64,000 nucleotides of DNA from assembly GCF_050613145.1 (NCBI RefSeq), contig NZ_CP192507.1, positions 1,488,001 to 1,552,000 on the forward strand, given 5' to 3'. The notes beneath the pieces are model-generated. The model worked only from the letters and a program-made list of their open reading frames with translations, did not search any database and was not told the DNA's origin. Shown here one piece after another: positions 1-8,990 of this stretch. The stretch is from Lysinibacillus_B sp050613145 (GTDB lineage Bacteria > Bacillota > Bacilli > Bacillales_A > Planococcaceae). Within the stretch, counting starts at the first letter, position 1, and every line of letters begins with the position of its first letter. Position numbers and translations under genes: made by a program.

Positions 1-82
1 GCTGTTAAATAAGGATTGAATAGCACTTTTTAATCAAACTTTATTCCAAACCTACAGTAGGTTCAACCGGGTAGCCATTTTT

Positions 83-847
83 TCATGCAAAGAAATAATC
101 ATAGCCATTTTTTAAAATGAGAATAATCGTGACAACAATAAATAATGCGCGGATAAAGCCTGTCTCTTTACTAAGCGCGATTTTAGAGCCGGTATACGCC
201 CCTAAAATCATCGCAAAGCCCATAATGAGACCATACGTAAAATTCACTGCTCCGAGTATTAAAAACATGAGTAATGCCGCTAAGTTACTCGTAAAATTAA
301 GCAGCTTTGAACTGCCCGATGCCTCGATAAAATTAAAGCCCATAAAGAGCAAAATAAAAATCATAAATGAACCTGTCCCCGGACCGAAAAAGCCATCATA
401 GAAGCCTAAACCAACGAGCAATATTAAACTAAGCCATTTCTTTTTGCCTGTTGCTTTGCCGCTCGTTTCAACTTTGCCAAAATCTTTTTTTACGAAGGTG
501 TACGCTAACACTGCGATCAATAATATAAGTACAAGTGGTTGCAAAATATCCGGAGAAACTTGATGGACAGTAAATGCTCCTAACAAAGAACCGATAAACA
601 CAAACGGTACAATAGGGCCAAGCATTTTGACATCAATTTTTCCCGCACGTAAAAATGTAATCATACTTGTAAAATTGCCCATTGATGCCGCAAGTTTATT
701 TGTTGCGATGGCAGTGGCAGGGGGTAACCCCACAAATAATAATGCGGGTAGTGTAATGAGGCCACCACCGCCAACAATTGAATTAATAAAAGCCCCCGTA
801 AAGCCAAAGAAAAATAACGCAAGTATTGAAAAAATATCAATCTCCAT
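83..847 (-). CDS. TSUP (TauE/SafE) family membrane exporter
   Basis: A 254-residue, very hydrophobic protein with about eight membrane segments. It shows the family's glycine-rich loop (GGGG at residues 26-29, after INSIV) and the second-half repeat motif DGFFGPGTGSF. TSUP proteins move small organic or sulfur anions such as sulfite, sulfoacetate or taurine across the cytoplasmic membrane; the substrate cannot be read from sequence. The protein begins MEIDIFS, and an AAAGAGGTTAAATC ribosome site sits just before the ATG. It stands alone on the minus strand, with its promoter in the stretch just beyond 847. The family call is firm; the substrate is unknown. Confidence 0.9.
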   Translation of the reverse strand: MEIDIFSILALFFFGFTGAFINSIVGGGGLITLPALLFVGLPPATAIATNKLAASMGNFTSMITFLRAGKIDVKMLGPIVPFVFIGSLLGAFTVHQVSPDILQPLVLILLIAVLAYTFVKKDFGKVETSGKATGKKKWLSLILLVGLGFYDGFFGPGTGSFMIFILLFMGFNFIEASGSSKLLNFTSNLAALLMFLILGAVNFTYGLIMGFAMILGAYTGSKIALSKETGFIRALFIVVTIILILKNGYDYFFA

Positions 848-975
848 GATTTAACCTCTTTTCGTCATAGACATATGATATGTTACTTTCAATTTTATGT
901 AAATAACTATATGGCGCTCGTTTTGCACCATGTATTAAAGTGTAGGCATAGGGTGTTCTTTACTTTGGCTAACGC

Positions 976-1015
976 AAAAACAGGCTACCGCTTCATTTGC
1001 AGTTAGCCTGTTTTT
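976..1015 (-). terminator. Rho-independent terminator of yqhQ
   Basis: A perfect 12-bp stem (976-987 with 1004-1015) built around ACAGGCTA/TAGCCTGT, ending in five T on the minus strand. It lies immediately after the yqhQ stop codon. Confidence 0.85.
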
Positions 1016-1016
1016 A

Positions 1017-1967
1017 TTAGTCGTGATGCAATGTTGCTGCAATTTCTGGGTTCGCTTCAACTTCATGTAATTTTTTGAAAGAAGCGATTGCGACCTCTAC
1101 TTGGTCGTCTTTTGGCTCTTTTGTCGTTAATAATTGTAGCCATAAGCCAGGATAGCCTAAATAGCGCAGTACAGGCACATTACGCACTTTATTTGTTGCT
1201 TGCAGTACTTCAAACGAAATCCCAATGACCACTGGAATTAATAAAATGCGCGATACAAGACGAACCCAAAGCGGATCTGTTGGGACTAAGAAATAGACGA
1301 ATAGACCGACGATTACAGTAAATAAAATAAAGCTTGAGCCACAGCGATAATGAAGGCGTGATTGCTTTTGGACATTCTCTACTGTTAAGGGAACGCCTGC
1401 TTCGTAGCAATTGATTACTTTATGCTCAGCCCCGTGATATTGGAATACACGTTTAATAATGGGCGCCATCGAAATAATGTACAAGTAAGCAAGTAATAAA
1501 ATTAACTTAAAACCTGTCTCCAGTAAAATTTGAATAGTTTTTCCTGGGAACCATGGTTTTAATAATTCGGCCATAAACATGGGCACGAGTGTAAAAATGA
1601 ATTTACCGAATAAGAAGGATAGTACACCTACAACAGCGACACCAAGCCACATTTGTAGCTTGCTCATTTCTTCCTCTTCGCCGTCATCCTCTTCACCAGG
1701 GTTGACGTCATAACGGGAGCTAGCAAACTCTAAATGGCGTGAACCAAATCCGGCAGATTCGATTAATGCCACAACACCTCGAACGAATGGCACCTTTTTG
1801 AGTTTTTGATAAATCGGTTTTTTCTCTTTCTTTAAATGATAATAGTCAATCGAGTCATCGTTTCGTCGAATCGCTGTTATCATATGATCTTGCCCAGCGA
1901 ACATCACGCCTTCAAGAAGTGCTTGTCCGCCGTAAACAGGTGTTTCTTTACTCAATATCGACACCAC
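1017..1967 (-). CDS. yqhQ: DUF1385 membrane protein YqhQ
   Basis: A 316-residue protein of the DUF1385 family. The N-terminal hallmark GGQALLEGVM is at residues 13-22. The family's HGAEHK motif is near residue 180 and is followed by a conserved His/Arg/Cys stretch (YRCGSS). An acidic linker (EEDDGEEEE) separates the soluble N-terminus from four to five membrane segments. The biochemical role is not established; the conserved His and Cys residues have led to suggestions of a metal-dependent enzyme. In B. subtilis it lies beside yqhR-aroQ-papA-efp, and the same neighbourhood is seen here, although it is divergently oriented from yqhR. Confidence 0.9.
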   Translation of the reverse strand: MVSILSKETPVYGGQALLEGVMFAGQDHMITAIRRNDDSIDYYHLKKEKKPIYQKLKKVPFVRGVVALIESAGFGSRHLEFASSRYDVNPGEEDDGEEEEMSKLQMWLGVAVVGVLSFLFGKFIFTLVPMFMAELLKPWFPGKTIQILLETGFKLILLLAYLYIISMAPIIKRVFQYHGAEHKVINCYEAGVPLTVENVQKQSRLHYRCGSSFILFTVIVGLFVYFLVPTDPLWVRLVSRILLIPVVIGISFEVLQATNKVRNVPVLRYLGYPGLWLQLLTTKEPKDDQVEVAIASFKKLHEVEANPEIAATLHHD

Positions 1968-2088
1968 TCTCTACTAATCTCAAAATTTCTACCTTTCCAT
2001 TGTACTAAATTTTTCGGAAAATCACTACCTGTCTGCATAGTTATGTGAAATAACGGATACGCTGAACACAGAAAGAGGTGATTTTTTT

Positions 2089-2532
2089 ATGATGAAAGTT
2101 GCAGTGTCCACAAGTTTGATGAGTGCTTTTTACGTGACGATCATGCTGAGGATATTAGACTTATTTAAATGGATTCATTGGAAGCCTACAAAATTTTTAA
2201 ACAGCATCATTTCGGACGGTTTAACACGTTGGATTGCGCTATTTGTGATTTTGTTTGTTGTAAGTATCATTTTATTTATGATATTGCAATTTGTGCAGTT
2301 GCTTCCTCCGGTTGTATGGGCCATCATCATTGGTCTACTGATGGCCTTTTTAACGGAGTGGCTAATCTATGATTTACCTATGGAGAGAGCATCTTTTAAA
2401 CGTTTATCGATTCCTTTCTTTGTCGTTGTACTAACAGCATTTGTCTTTCTTACAGAGACCGCGTCATTCCATCGTAAAAGCTTAGAAAATCGAAATAAGT
2501 TGCCGTATAATACGTCTACTATGGTAGAATAG
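2089..2532 (+). CDS. yqhR: conserved membrane protein YqhR
   Basis: A 147-residue protein with four predicted membrane segments. It matches YqhR by size, topology and position between yqhQ and aroQ. A strong AGAAAGAGGTG ribosome site precedes an ATGATG; the first ATG is used here. The C-terminal 25 residues are polar. Function is unknown. It may be cotranscribed with aroQ, which starts 29 bp after its stop codon. Confidence 0.8.
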   Translation: MMKVAVSTSLMSAFYVTIMLRILDLFKWIHWKPTKFLNSIISDGLTRWIALFVILFVVSIILFMILQFVQLLPPVVWAIIIGLLMAFLTEWLIYDLPMERASFKRLSIPFFVVVLTAFVFLTETASFHRKSLENRNKLPYNTSTMVE

Positions 2533-2561
2533 TATGACAATGAAAAAAGGGAGAATGACGA

Positions 2562-2993
2562 ATGAAGCTTTTCGTATTAAACGGTCCAAACTTAAATCGT
2601 TTAGGTAAACGAGAGCCGGAAATTTACGGCTCCGAAACCCTAAACGATGTAAAAAATAGCTGTATAGCATTAGCACAACAATTCAATGCTACAATCGATT
2701 TTCGTCAATCTAATCATGAAGGAGAACTGATTGATTGGGTTCATGAAGCAGAGGATACAGGGATTGATGGGATTGTTTTTAATCCGGGTGCTTACACACA
2801 TACGAGTATAGCGTTGCGCGATGCGATTGCAGCAGTGAATGTACCAGTCATTGAAGTACATATTTCTAATATCCATGCACGTGAATCATTCCGCCATGAA
2901 TCGAAGCTTGCTGCAGAATGTGTTGGTCAAATTTGTGGTTTAGGTACGTTTGGCTATGAGCTTGCACTGCGTAAGTTTTTACAAATGTCATAA
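2562..2993 (+). CDS. aroQ: type II 3-dehydroquinate dehydratase
   Basis: A 143-residue protein that converts 3-dehydroquinate to 3-dehydroshikimate in the cytosolic shikimate pathway. It has the NGPNLNRLG signature at residues 7-15, then Arg17 and Tyr22 of the catalytic lid. Further on are the EVHISNIHARE segment carrying the catalytic histidine and the C-terminal FRHES segment. Length is normal for the dodecameric type II family (about 145). An AAAGGGAG ribosome site precedes the ATG. papA follows after 15 bp, as in B. subtilis. Confidence 0.97.
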   Translation: MKLFVLNGPNLNRLGKREPEIYGSETLNDVKNSCIALAQQFNATIDFRQSNHEGELIDWVHEAEDTGIDGIVFNPGAYTHTSIALRDAIAAVNVPVIEVHISNIHARESFRHESKLAAECVGQICGLGTFGYELALRKFLQMS

Positions 2994-3008
2994 GGGGGGA
3001 TAATAAGC

Positions 3009-4067
3009 ATGAAGTTAGCCAAATTAAGACAACAATTAATTGATAAAAATATGGATGCTTTGCTCATTACGAATGAATTTAATCGTCGCTATATGACTGG
3101 TTTTACAGGTACAGCAGGTGTAGCGATTGTATCGCAACAGGATGCGGTGTTTATTACGGATTTTCGCTATACAGCGCAAGCAACTGCCCAAGTAAAAGAT
3201 TTTCGCGTTGTGCAACATAAGGGAACGATTTTTGAAGAAGTCGCAAACCAAGTAGCACAAATGAACATTAAAACGCTTGGTTTTGAAAAAGACGCTATGA
3301 CCTATGGCATGTATGAATTATATAAGAAGAGCGTAAAAGTGGATTTAGTGCCGATTTCAGGATTAATTGAAAAAATTCGCTTGATAAAGACTACTGAAGA
3401 GATTAATATTATTAAGGTTGCATGTGAAATTGCAGATCATGCATTTACACATATTTTAGATTTCATCAAGCCTGGTAAAACAGAGCTTGAGGTGTCGAAT
3501 GAACTTGAATTTTTCATGCGTAAACAAGGTGCTACAAGCTCATCTTTTGACATCATTGTAGCGAGTGGAGTGCGTTCGGCATTACCACATGGTGTTGCGA
3601 CAGATAAGTTAATCGAAAAAGGTGATTTTGTAACGCTTGATTTCGGTGCATTATATAATGGTTATATTTCAGACATTACACGTACAATTGCTGTTGGCCA
3701 GCCTTCAGAAAAGCTTGTGGAAATGTACAATGTTGTATTAGAATCGCAAGTTTTAGCGCTTGAAAAAGTAGGTCCGGGCATGACAGGGATTGAAGCGGAT
3801 GCCGTAGCGCGTGATTATTTAACAGCAAAAGGTTACGGCGAAGCATTCGGTCATTCAACAGGACACGGTATTGGCTTAGAAGTGCACGAAGGACCAGGAC
3901 TTTCGTTCCGCTCTGAAACGGTATTAGAACCGGGCATGACGGTAACGATTGAACCGGGTGTTTACTTACCTGGCATCGGTGGCGTTCGTATCGAGGATGA
4001 TATTTTAATCACAGAAACGGGTAATGAAAGATTAACGCATTCGACGAAGGAATTAATTATTTTATAA
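3009..4067 (+). CDS. papA: Xaa-Pro aminopeptidase (M24 family)
   Basis: A 352-residue metallopeptidase (YqhT/PapA type) that removes an N-terminal residue preceding proline. The N-terminal creatinase-like domain covers roughly residues 1-125 and the pita-bread catalytic domain the rest. All five metal ligands are visible: Asp near 212 and 223 (DFGALYNG..SDITRT), His near 286 (HSTGHGIG), Glu near 315 (TIEPGV) and Glu near 329 (RIEDD). It has an AAGGGGGGATAATAAGC leader and lies 17 bp before efp. The aroQ-papA-efp order is typical of Bacillales and suggests one transcript. Confidence 0.95.
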   Translation: MKLAKLRQQLIDKNMDALLITNEFNRRYMTGFTGTAGVAIVSQQDAVFITDFRYTAQATAQVKDFRVVQHKGTIFEEVANQVAQMNIKTLGFEKDAMTYGMYELYKKSVKVDLVPISGLIEKIRLIKTTEEINIIKVACEIADHAFTHILDFIKPGKTELEVSNELEFFMRKQGATSSSFDIIVASGVRSALPHGVATDKLIEKGDFVTLDFGALYNGYISDITRTIAVGQPSEKLVEMYNVVLESQVLALEKVGPGMTGIEADAVARDYLTAKGYGEAFGHSTGHGIGLEVHEGPGLSFRSETVLEPGMTVTIEPGVYLPGIGGVRIEDDILITETGNERLTHSTKELIIL

Positions 4068-4084
4068 TATTTGGAGGAATAAAA

Positions 4085-4642
4085 ATGATTTCAGTAAATG
4101 ATTTCCGTACAGGCTTAACAATTATCGTTGATGGTAACTTATACCGCGTGTTAGATTTCCAACACGTAAAACCAGGTAAAGGTGCTGCGTTTGTACGCTC
4201 TAAATTACGTAATTTACGTAACGGTAACGTACAAGAAAAAACATTCCGCGCTGGTGAAAAAGTAGAAAAAGCGATGATTGAAAACCGTAAAATGCAATAC
4301 CTTTATGCACAAGGTGACGAGCATGTATTCATGGATATGGAATCTTACGATCAAACAACTTTAGCTGCTTCTCAAATTGAAGAAGAGTTAAAATATTTAC
4401 TTGAAAACATGGAAGTACACATTCAATCTTACCAAGGTGAAATGTTAGGTATCGAGTTACCAAACACGGTAACATTAACAGTTGCTGAAACGGAGCCAGG
4501 TATTAAAGGTGATACAGCTTCAGGTGGTTCTAAACCAGCAAAAATGGAAACAGGCTTAATCGTTAACGTACCATTCTTCGTAAACGAAGGCGACAAGTTA
4601 ATCATCAACACAAGTGAAGGCTCTTACGTTTCACGTGCTTAA
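4085..4642 (+). CDS. efp: translation elongation factor P
   Basis: A 185-residue, three-domain EF-P that rescues ribosomes stalled at polyproline stretches. The modification loop KPGKGAAF places the target lysine at Lys32, as in the Bacillus factor carrying 5-aminopentanol; no modification enzyme is in the window. The C-terminal domain ends with NTSEGSYVSR. Codon use is strongly biased towards AT-rich preferred codons, like other highly expressed genes. A TTGGAGGAAT ribosome site precedes the ATG. A strong terminator follows directly and separates it from the large operon downstream. Confidence 0.98.
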   Translation: MISVNDFRTGLTIIVDGNLYRVLDFQHVKPGKGAAFVRSKLRNLRNGNVQEKTFRAGEKVEKAMIENRKMQYLYAQGDEHVFMDMESYDQTTLAASQIEEELKYLLENMEVHIQSYQGEMLGIELPNTVTLTVAETEPGIKGDTASGGSKPAKMETGLIVNVPFFVNEGDKLIINTSEGSYVSRA

Positions 4643-4652
4643 TATAACACTC

Positions 4653-4683
4653 ACACCCATTCTTTTCGAATGGGTGTTTTTTC
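4653..4683 (+). terminator. terminator of efp
   Basis: Perfect stem ACACCCATTC/GAATGGGTGT (4653-4662 with 4668-4677), a five-base loop, then a run of T. It ends the aroQ-papA-efp transcript. Confidence 0.95.
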
Positions 4684-4814
4684 TTTGGGGAAATTAAGGG
4701 ATGCCTATAGTTTCGCTATGTTATTACCTCTATTTTTTGGAAATACCAGTTTTTTTAGGAACTTCTTGAGGTTGTATTCGTACTAATTATAGAGAGGGAA
4801 AAGGAGATGAGATT

Positions 4815-7190
4815 GTGAATAAGAAAATTGCGCTATTGTTTAGCTTGCTTATGTTTTTCATCATAAGCTTTCCGTACAGTGAAGCATTTGCTAGTGCACA
4901 GCTAGATGTACAAGCAGAAATTGGCATAAACAATAAAATTAAACAAGAGCGGGCAACCCCGCTCACAGTCACGATTACAAATAACGGAGATAGCTTTTCT
5001 GGTGACTTTGTAATTGATGCAGAAGTGAGCTATAGTTTGGGGTCTGCACTCGTTTTTCCATTAGACATCGGTAGCGGGGAAAGTAAAACATTCCAAATTT
5101 ATTTAGATGGCTATTCGGATAACTTAATGTATACAATGCCGAGGGAAGATTATTTCCACTTCTATGAGGGTGGCATTGAAAAAGGCAAGAAAGTGGACTA
5201 CTCCGGTGATCATTATGTGACACCGAGAATGTTGGACTATGATTCACAACTGCTATTTGTTGTGACAAATAATGAGGACCGCCTTGGTGGCGTGAAAAGG
5301 CTTAATCAGTTTACGGCTATGAATACGGAAATCATCTTTATTAATAATCCGAGTAATGCGTATTTAGCTGAAGATCCACGTGCACTTCAAATGGTCGATT
5401 ATATTTTATTTGATGAGATAGCGATAAGCGACCTAAGCGATAAGCAACAGCAAGCGTTATATAGCTGGGTGCAACAAGGTGGTACGGTATTAGTTGGCGC
5501 AAATGATTTTGGCGCGGGCGCAGCAGGCGTATTTGAAGATAGCTTACCGCTTGTTTTAGGCAATAAGACAGCAACTATAACAGCAGATGAATTGGCTAGC
5601 ATCACAAATAACGGTGTGTTTACAGCAGATATAGAAGTAAATAGTGCTACATTAAAGGATGATACCGCGAATCACCTCCTGGTAAATGGTAAAATGTTGA
5701 TGGCCGAAACACAGATTGGTAAAGGTCGTATTATGCAAACGACATTTTCTTTAGGAGATGAACCGCTTTCGGGTATGGCAGGTTATGGTAAAATGTTGGC
5801 GGAAATATTAGCGTTAACAAATTACAATCATCAATTTAACGGATATCAAAGTGCTGCTGGCTATGGAGCGAACTGGATGCACTTAAATGAATTATTCCCA
5901 TCATTTAAATTTACTTCTGGTTGGGTTATTGCGATTATTATTATTTATATTATAGTTATTGGTCCTGTTCTTTACTTTATATTAAAGCGTTTTGATAAGC
6001 GTGAAAAAATGTGGGTGTATGTCCCAATTGCAGCGATTGTAACATCGCTATTGTTCTTCGTATTCGGTGCAAAAGATCGACTATTAAACCCTCAAATACA
6101 GCAAATGGCCCTTTACGAAGTCCAAGAAGATGGCACGTTAATCGGCTCTTATACAAATGCCCTTTTATCTAACAAAGGCGGTGATTTTGTATTTGAAACC
6201 GATGCACAAACGACAGCGGTCGCTTATGGTGCTCACAGTAATCTAACATCTAGTGAACTACACAAAAAATCATACATTCAACAAACAGCTAATGGACAAC
6301 GATTAACGTTAAATAATATGGATTATTGGTCTGTTCAATCAATTGTGGGGAAAACAACGATTAGCGAAGCAGGAAAGCTCGATGTAAAACTGACATTATC
6401 GAACGGTATTTTATCTGGTACAGTCACGAATAACTTACCCGTGGACTTAAAGCAAGTGAAAGTATTAAGTGGGGTAAAAGAATATGAACTTGGTGATATT
6501 AAAGCGAATGAAACGATTGACGTGAAGCAAGATATCAAATCCCAAACATTGTCAGCACCGATTCATAACTACTCTTATCAACACAATTTTTCTTCAGAGG
6601 AAGAATTATTTAATACAAAATTAAACAGTATGCAAGGATCTGCAATAGAATCGGTGTTTAATCACAATACACCTGTTATTGTTGGCTGGTCTGATGTATC
6701 GCTAGTGCCAGTGCAGCTATCAGGAAATGCTGAAACGACAGCGATGAGCTATTTTGTACAATCCATTTCCCCTGAGGTGATTCTAGAAGGGGATGTGACG
6801 TTTACAGTGGATGATATTATAGCAAATATTGAACCGCTCGATATGGCCGGGCACGGATATATTGAAAATAATGATATTTACAATGCGTATATTAGTGATG
6901 GTGAGTTCCGAGTAATATATGAATTAATAGCGGATATCGATATGGCAAACATTGCATTAGATTCATTGCAACTTAAATACAAAGACAGCGTGATTTATAC
7001 AGAAGTTTATAATCATAAAACAGATTCTTATGAACCGCTGGATAGTGCTAAAGTGACATTAACAGAAAATGTAGAAAATTATATGAATGCTGAACGTCAA
7101 CTTATCTTAAAGGTATCACGCGTCGGTATGGATGATGGAATGCCCGTACAGCTTCCTACGTTTGAACTGAAGGGAGTAGTGAAAAAATGA
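4815..7190 (+). CDS. membrane protein with extracellular glutamine-amidotransferase-like fold, first gene of the ABC-MoxR-vWA operon
   Basis: A 791-residue protein with a signal peptide (about residues 1-28, cut near AFASA). A large outside region follows. Its middle part (about 190-245) has a hydrophobic strand, QQQALYSWVQQGGTVLVG, typical of the GATase-like domain found in vWA/Bat-type membrane proteins. Two membrane segments lie near residues 365-390 and 398-418, and a long C-terminal beta-rich domain follows them. A GTG start at 4815 with AAAGGAGATGAG was chosen. The gene ends inside the ATPase gene (ATGA overlap), so the two are translationally coupled. Exact function unknown. It may be the sensor or substrate-binding part of the complex coded downstream; that is inference from position. 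Confidence 0.7.
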   Translation: MNKKIALLFSLLMFFIISFPYSEAFASAQLDVQAEIGINNKIKQERATPLTVTITNNGDSFSGDFVIDAEVSYSLGSALVFPLDIGSGESKTFQIYLDGYSDNLMYTMPREDYFHFYEGGIEKGKKVDYSGDHYVTPRMLDYDSQLLFVVTNNEDRLGGVKRLNQFTAMNTEIIFINNPSNAYLAEDPRALQMVDYILFDEIAISDLSDKQQQALYSWVQQGGTVLVGANDFGAGAAGVFEDSLPLVLGNKTATITADELASITNNGVFTADIEVNSATLKDDTANHLLVNGKMLMAETQIGKGRIMQTTFSLGDEPLSGMAGYGKMLAEILALTNYNHQFNGYQSAAGYGANWMHLNELFPSFKFTSGWVIAIIIIYIIVIGPVLYFILKRFDKREKMWVYVPIAAIVTSLLFFVFGAKDRLLNPQIQQMALYEVQEDGTLIGSYTNALLSNKGGDFVFETDAQTTAVAYGAHSNLTSSELHKKSYIQQTANGQRLTLNNMDYWSVQSIVGKTTISEAGKLDVKLTLSNGILSGTVTNNLPVDLKQVKVLSGVKEYELGDIKANETIDVKQDIKSQTLSAPIHNYSYQHNFSSEEELFNTKLNSMQGSAIESVFNHNTPVIVGWSDVSLVPVQLSGNAETTAMSYFVQSISPEVILEGDVTFTVDDIIANIEPLDMAGHGYIENNDIYNAYISDGEFRVIYELIADIDMANIALDSLQLKYKDSVIYTEVYNHKTDSYEPLDSAKVTLTENVENYMNAERQLILKVSRVGMDDGMPVQLPTFELKGVVKK

Positions 7191-8137
7191 TTGAAATTAA
7201 AGGGCTAACAAAGAAATATGGACAGTTTACTGCACTCGATCATTTAGATTTGGTCATTCCAGAAGGCGTTGTTTTCGGCTTTGTTGGAGCAAACGGGGCA
7301 GGGAAATCAACAACGTTTTCGATTCTTTCTACACTTTTAGCACCGACGAGTGGTACGGCACATGTAAATGGGATCAATGTCGTGGAAAATCCAGTCGAAG
7401 TGCGGAGACAGCTCGGTTATATGCCAGACTTTTTCGGTGTTTATGACCAATTAAAGGCTGAAGAATATTTAGATTTTTATGGTGCAAGCTATGGGCTTTC
7501 TGCAAAAGAGCGAGAAAAGCTAATTCCAGAGCTATTGGAACTTGTCAATTTAACGGATAAACGGTACGAGTATGTTGATTTATTGTCCCGGGGGATGAAA
7601 CAGCGACTTTGTTTAGCGAGAACGCTTATTCATGACCCGAAAGTATTGATATTAGATGAGCCGGCATCTGGGTTAGACCCACGAGCTCGCAGTGAAATGC
7701 GCGATATTTTAAAGCATTTAAAAACGCTCGGCAAAACGATTTTAATTTCGTCGCATATTTTACCTGAACTGGCGGAGATGTGTGATGAGCTCGGTGTGCT
7801 TGATAAAGGCCGTTTAATTGCGCAGGGAAATGTAGCAGCGATTCAAGCGCAGTTAACAGGGGATAAAGAAATGACCATTAAAGTGATGGGCGATGTAGCA
7901 TTTGCAGTTCGACATTTCGAAGAGGACCCGAATATTAGTGCGATTGAAGCAAATGCGGAAGAAGGCATCATTACGTTTTTATACCGAGGCTCAAAAGAAG
8001 AACAGGTGGAAATGTTGAAAAAGGCGCTGTTATCGGATATTTCCATTTACAGTGCAAATGAAGTCGAAAAAGATTTAGAGGATATTTTTATGGCGATTAC
8101 GAAGGAGGCGCAAAACAATGATGCAAAAACTGTATAA
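7187..8137 (+). CDS. ABC transporter ATP-binding protein
   Basis: A 316-residue ABC-2-type ATPase. Walker A is GANGAGKST (near residue 35), the signature is SRGMKQRL (near 140) and Walker B is ILDEPASGLDP (near 158), followed by the switch His in SSHILPE. The C-terminal 90 residues form an accessory domain common in heterodimeric or exporter ABC-2 systems. The start overlaps the upstream stop (ATGA). It pairs with the permease that begins inside its last codons. It probably powers export or a membrane remodelling step for the operon; the substrate is unknown. Confidence 0.92.
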   Translation: MIEIKGLTKKYGQFTALDHLDLVIPEGVVFGFVGANGAGKSTTFSILSTLLAPTSGTAHVNGINVVENPVEVRRQLGYMPDFFGVYDQLKAEEYLDFYGASYGLSAKEREKLIPELLELVNLTDKRYEYVDLLSRGMKQRLCLARTLIHDPKVLILDEPASGLDPRARSEMRDILKHLKTLGKTILISSHILPELAEMCDELGVLDKGRLIAQGNVAAIQAQLTGDKEMTIKVMGDVAFAVRHFEEDPNISAIEANAEEGIITFLYRGSKEEQVEMLKKALLSDISIYSANEVEKDLEDIFMAITKEAQNNDAKTV

Positions 8138-8978
8138 TCCTGTATTAATGAAGGAATTGAAATTGCGCTTTCGTTTCTTTAAAAGTATTACGGGCCTCAT
8201 GTTTTATTTATTGGCGCTATGTATCGTAGTCATTGGCTTTTTCATGATTGTGACACAATTTTCAGGCACGGGTTATTTTAGACCGTCTGAAAGTCTTTAC
8301 TTATTCATGATGATTTCTGTGTTACAAATGGGGCTCGTAATGTTTATCACGCCTGGTTTAACGGCTGGTGCAATTAGTACAGAGCGTGAAAAGCAGACAT
8401 TGAATATGTTACTCATGACAACACAAAGCTCGTGGCAAATTATTTTTGGGAAATTAACATCTTCTATTGCCTTTTTAGGGTTATTGTTAATGGCGGGTTT
8501 ACCGATTTACAGTATCGTCTTTTTATTCGGTGGTGTTTCACCGACACAGCTATTAACGATTTTCTTCTTTTATTTTGTCACAATGGTGGCAATCGGAAGT
8601 ATCGGTATCTTTTTCTCGACGGTCATTAAGCGTACGATTACGTCAATGATTGCCACATATGGAGCGATGATTTTTTTAGGCGGCTTTACAGCATTTTTCT
8701 TCTTTATCGGTATTATCATCGACCAATCGTCGATGGCAACAATGGGCCCGGGTCAAACTTACACACCGTTCTCACCGATTACGTATTTTTGGGCGAGTAT
8801 TAATCCTGGCGCGCTCATGTTAACGATTTTATCGAGTGATATGCAAGAAGGTCTTTATTCAACTGTCGGTGTTCGACTCCCTATTTGGATTCCGTATTTG
8901 ATTTTCTATCTAGGTGTAACGGTGACAATGCTTGTGCTTTCAGTGAAAAAACTTCGCGTCAATATGAAACGAGGGTAA
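8118..8978 (+). CDS. ABC-2 type permease
   Basis: A 286-residue membrane protein with about six hydrophobic segments. An N-terminal NPVLMKELKLRFR amphipathic element precedes the first segment, and the family motif TEREKQTLNMLLMT lies between segments 2 and 3, as in ABC-2 permeases. It overlaps the ATPase gene by 20 bp, which argues that the two products form one transporter. Two adjacent ATG codons open the frame; the upstream one has AAGGAGGCG at good distance. Substrate unknown. Confidence 0.88.
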   Translation: MMQKLYNPVLMKELKLRFRFFKSITGLMFYLLALCIVVIGFFMIVTQFSGTGYFRPSESLYLFMMISVLQMGLVMFITPGLTAGAISTEREKQTLNMLLMTTQSSWQIIFGKLTSSIAFLGLLLMAGLPIYSIVFLFGGVSPTQLLTIFFFYFVTMVAIGSIGIFFSTVIKRTITSMIATYGAMIFLGGFTAFFFFIGIIIDQSSMATMGPGQTYTPFSPITYFWASINPGALMLTILSSDMQEGLYSTVGVRLPIWIPYLIFYLGVTVTMLVLSVKKLRVNMKRG

Positions 8979-8990
8979 GGAGGAGCTAGC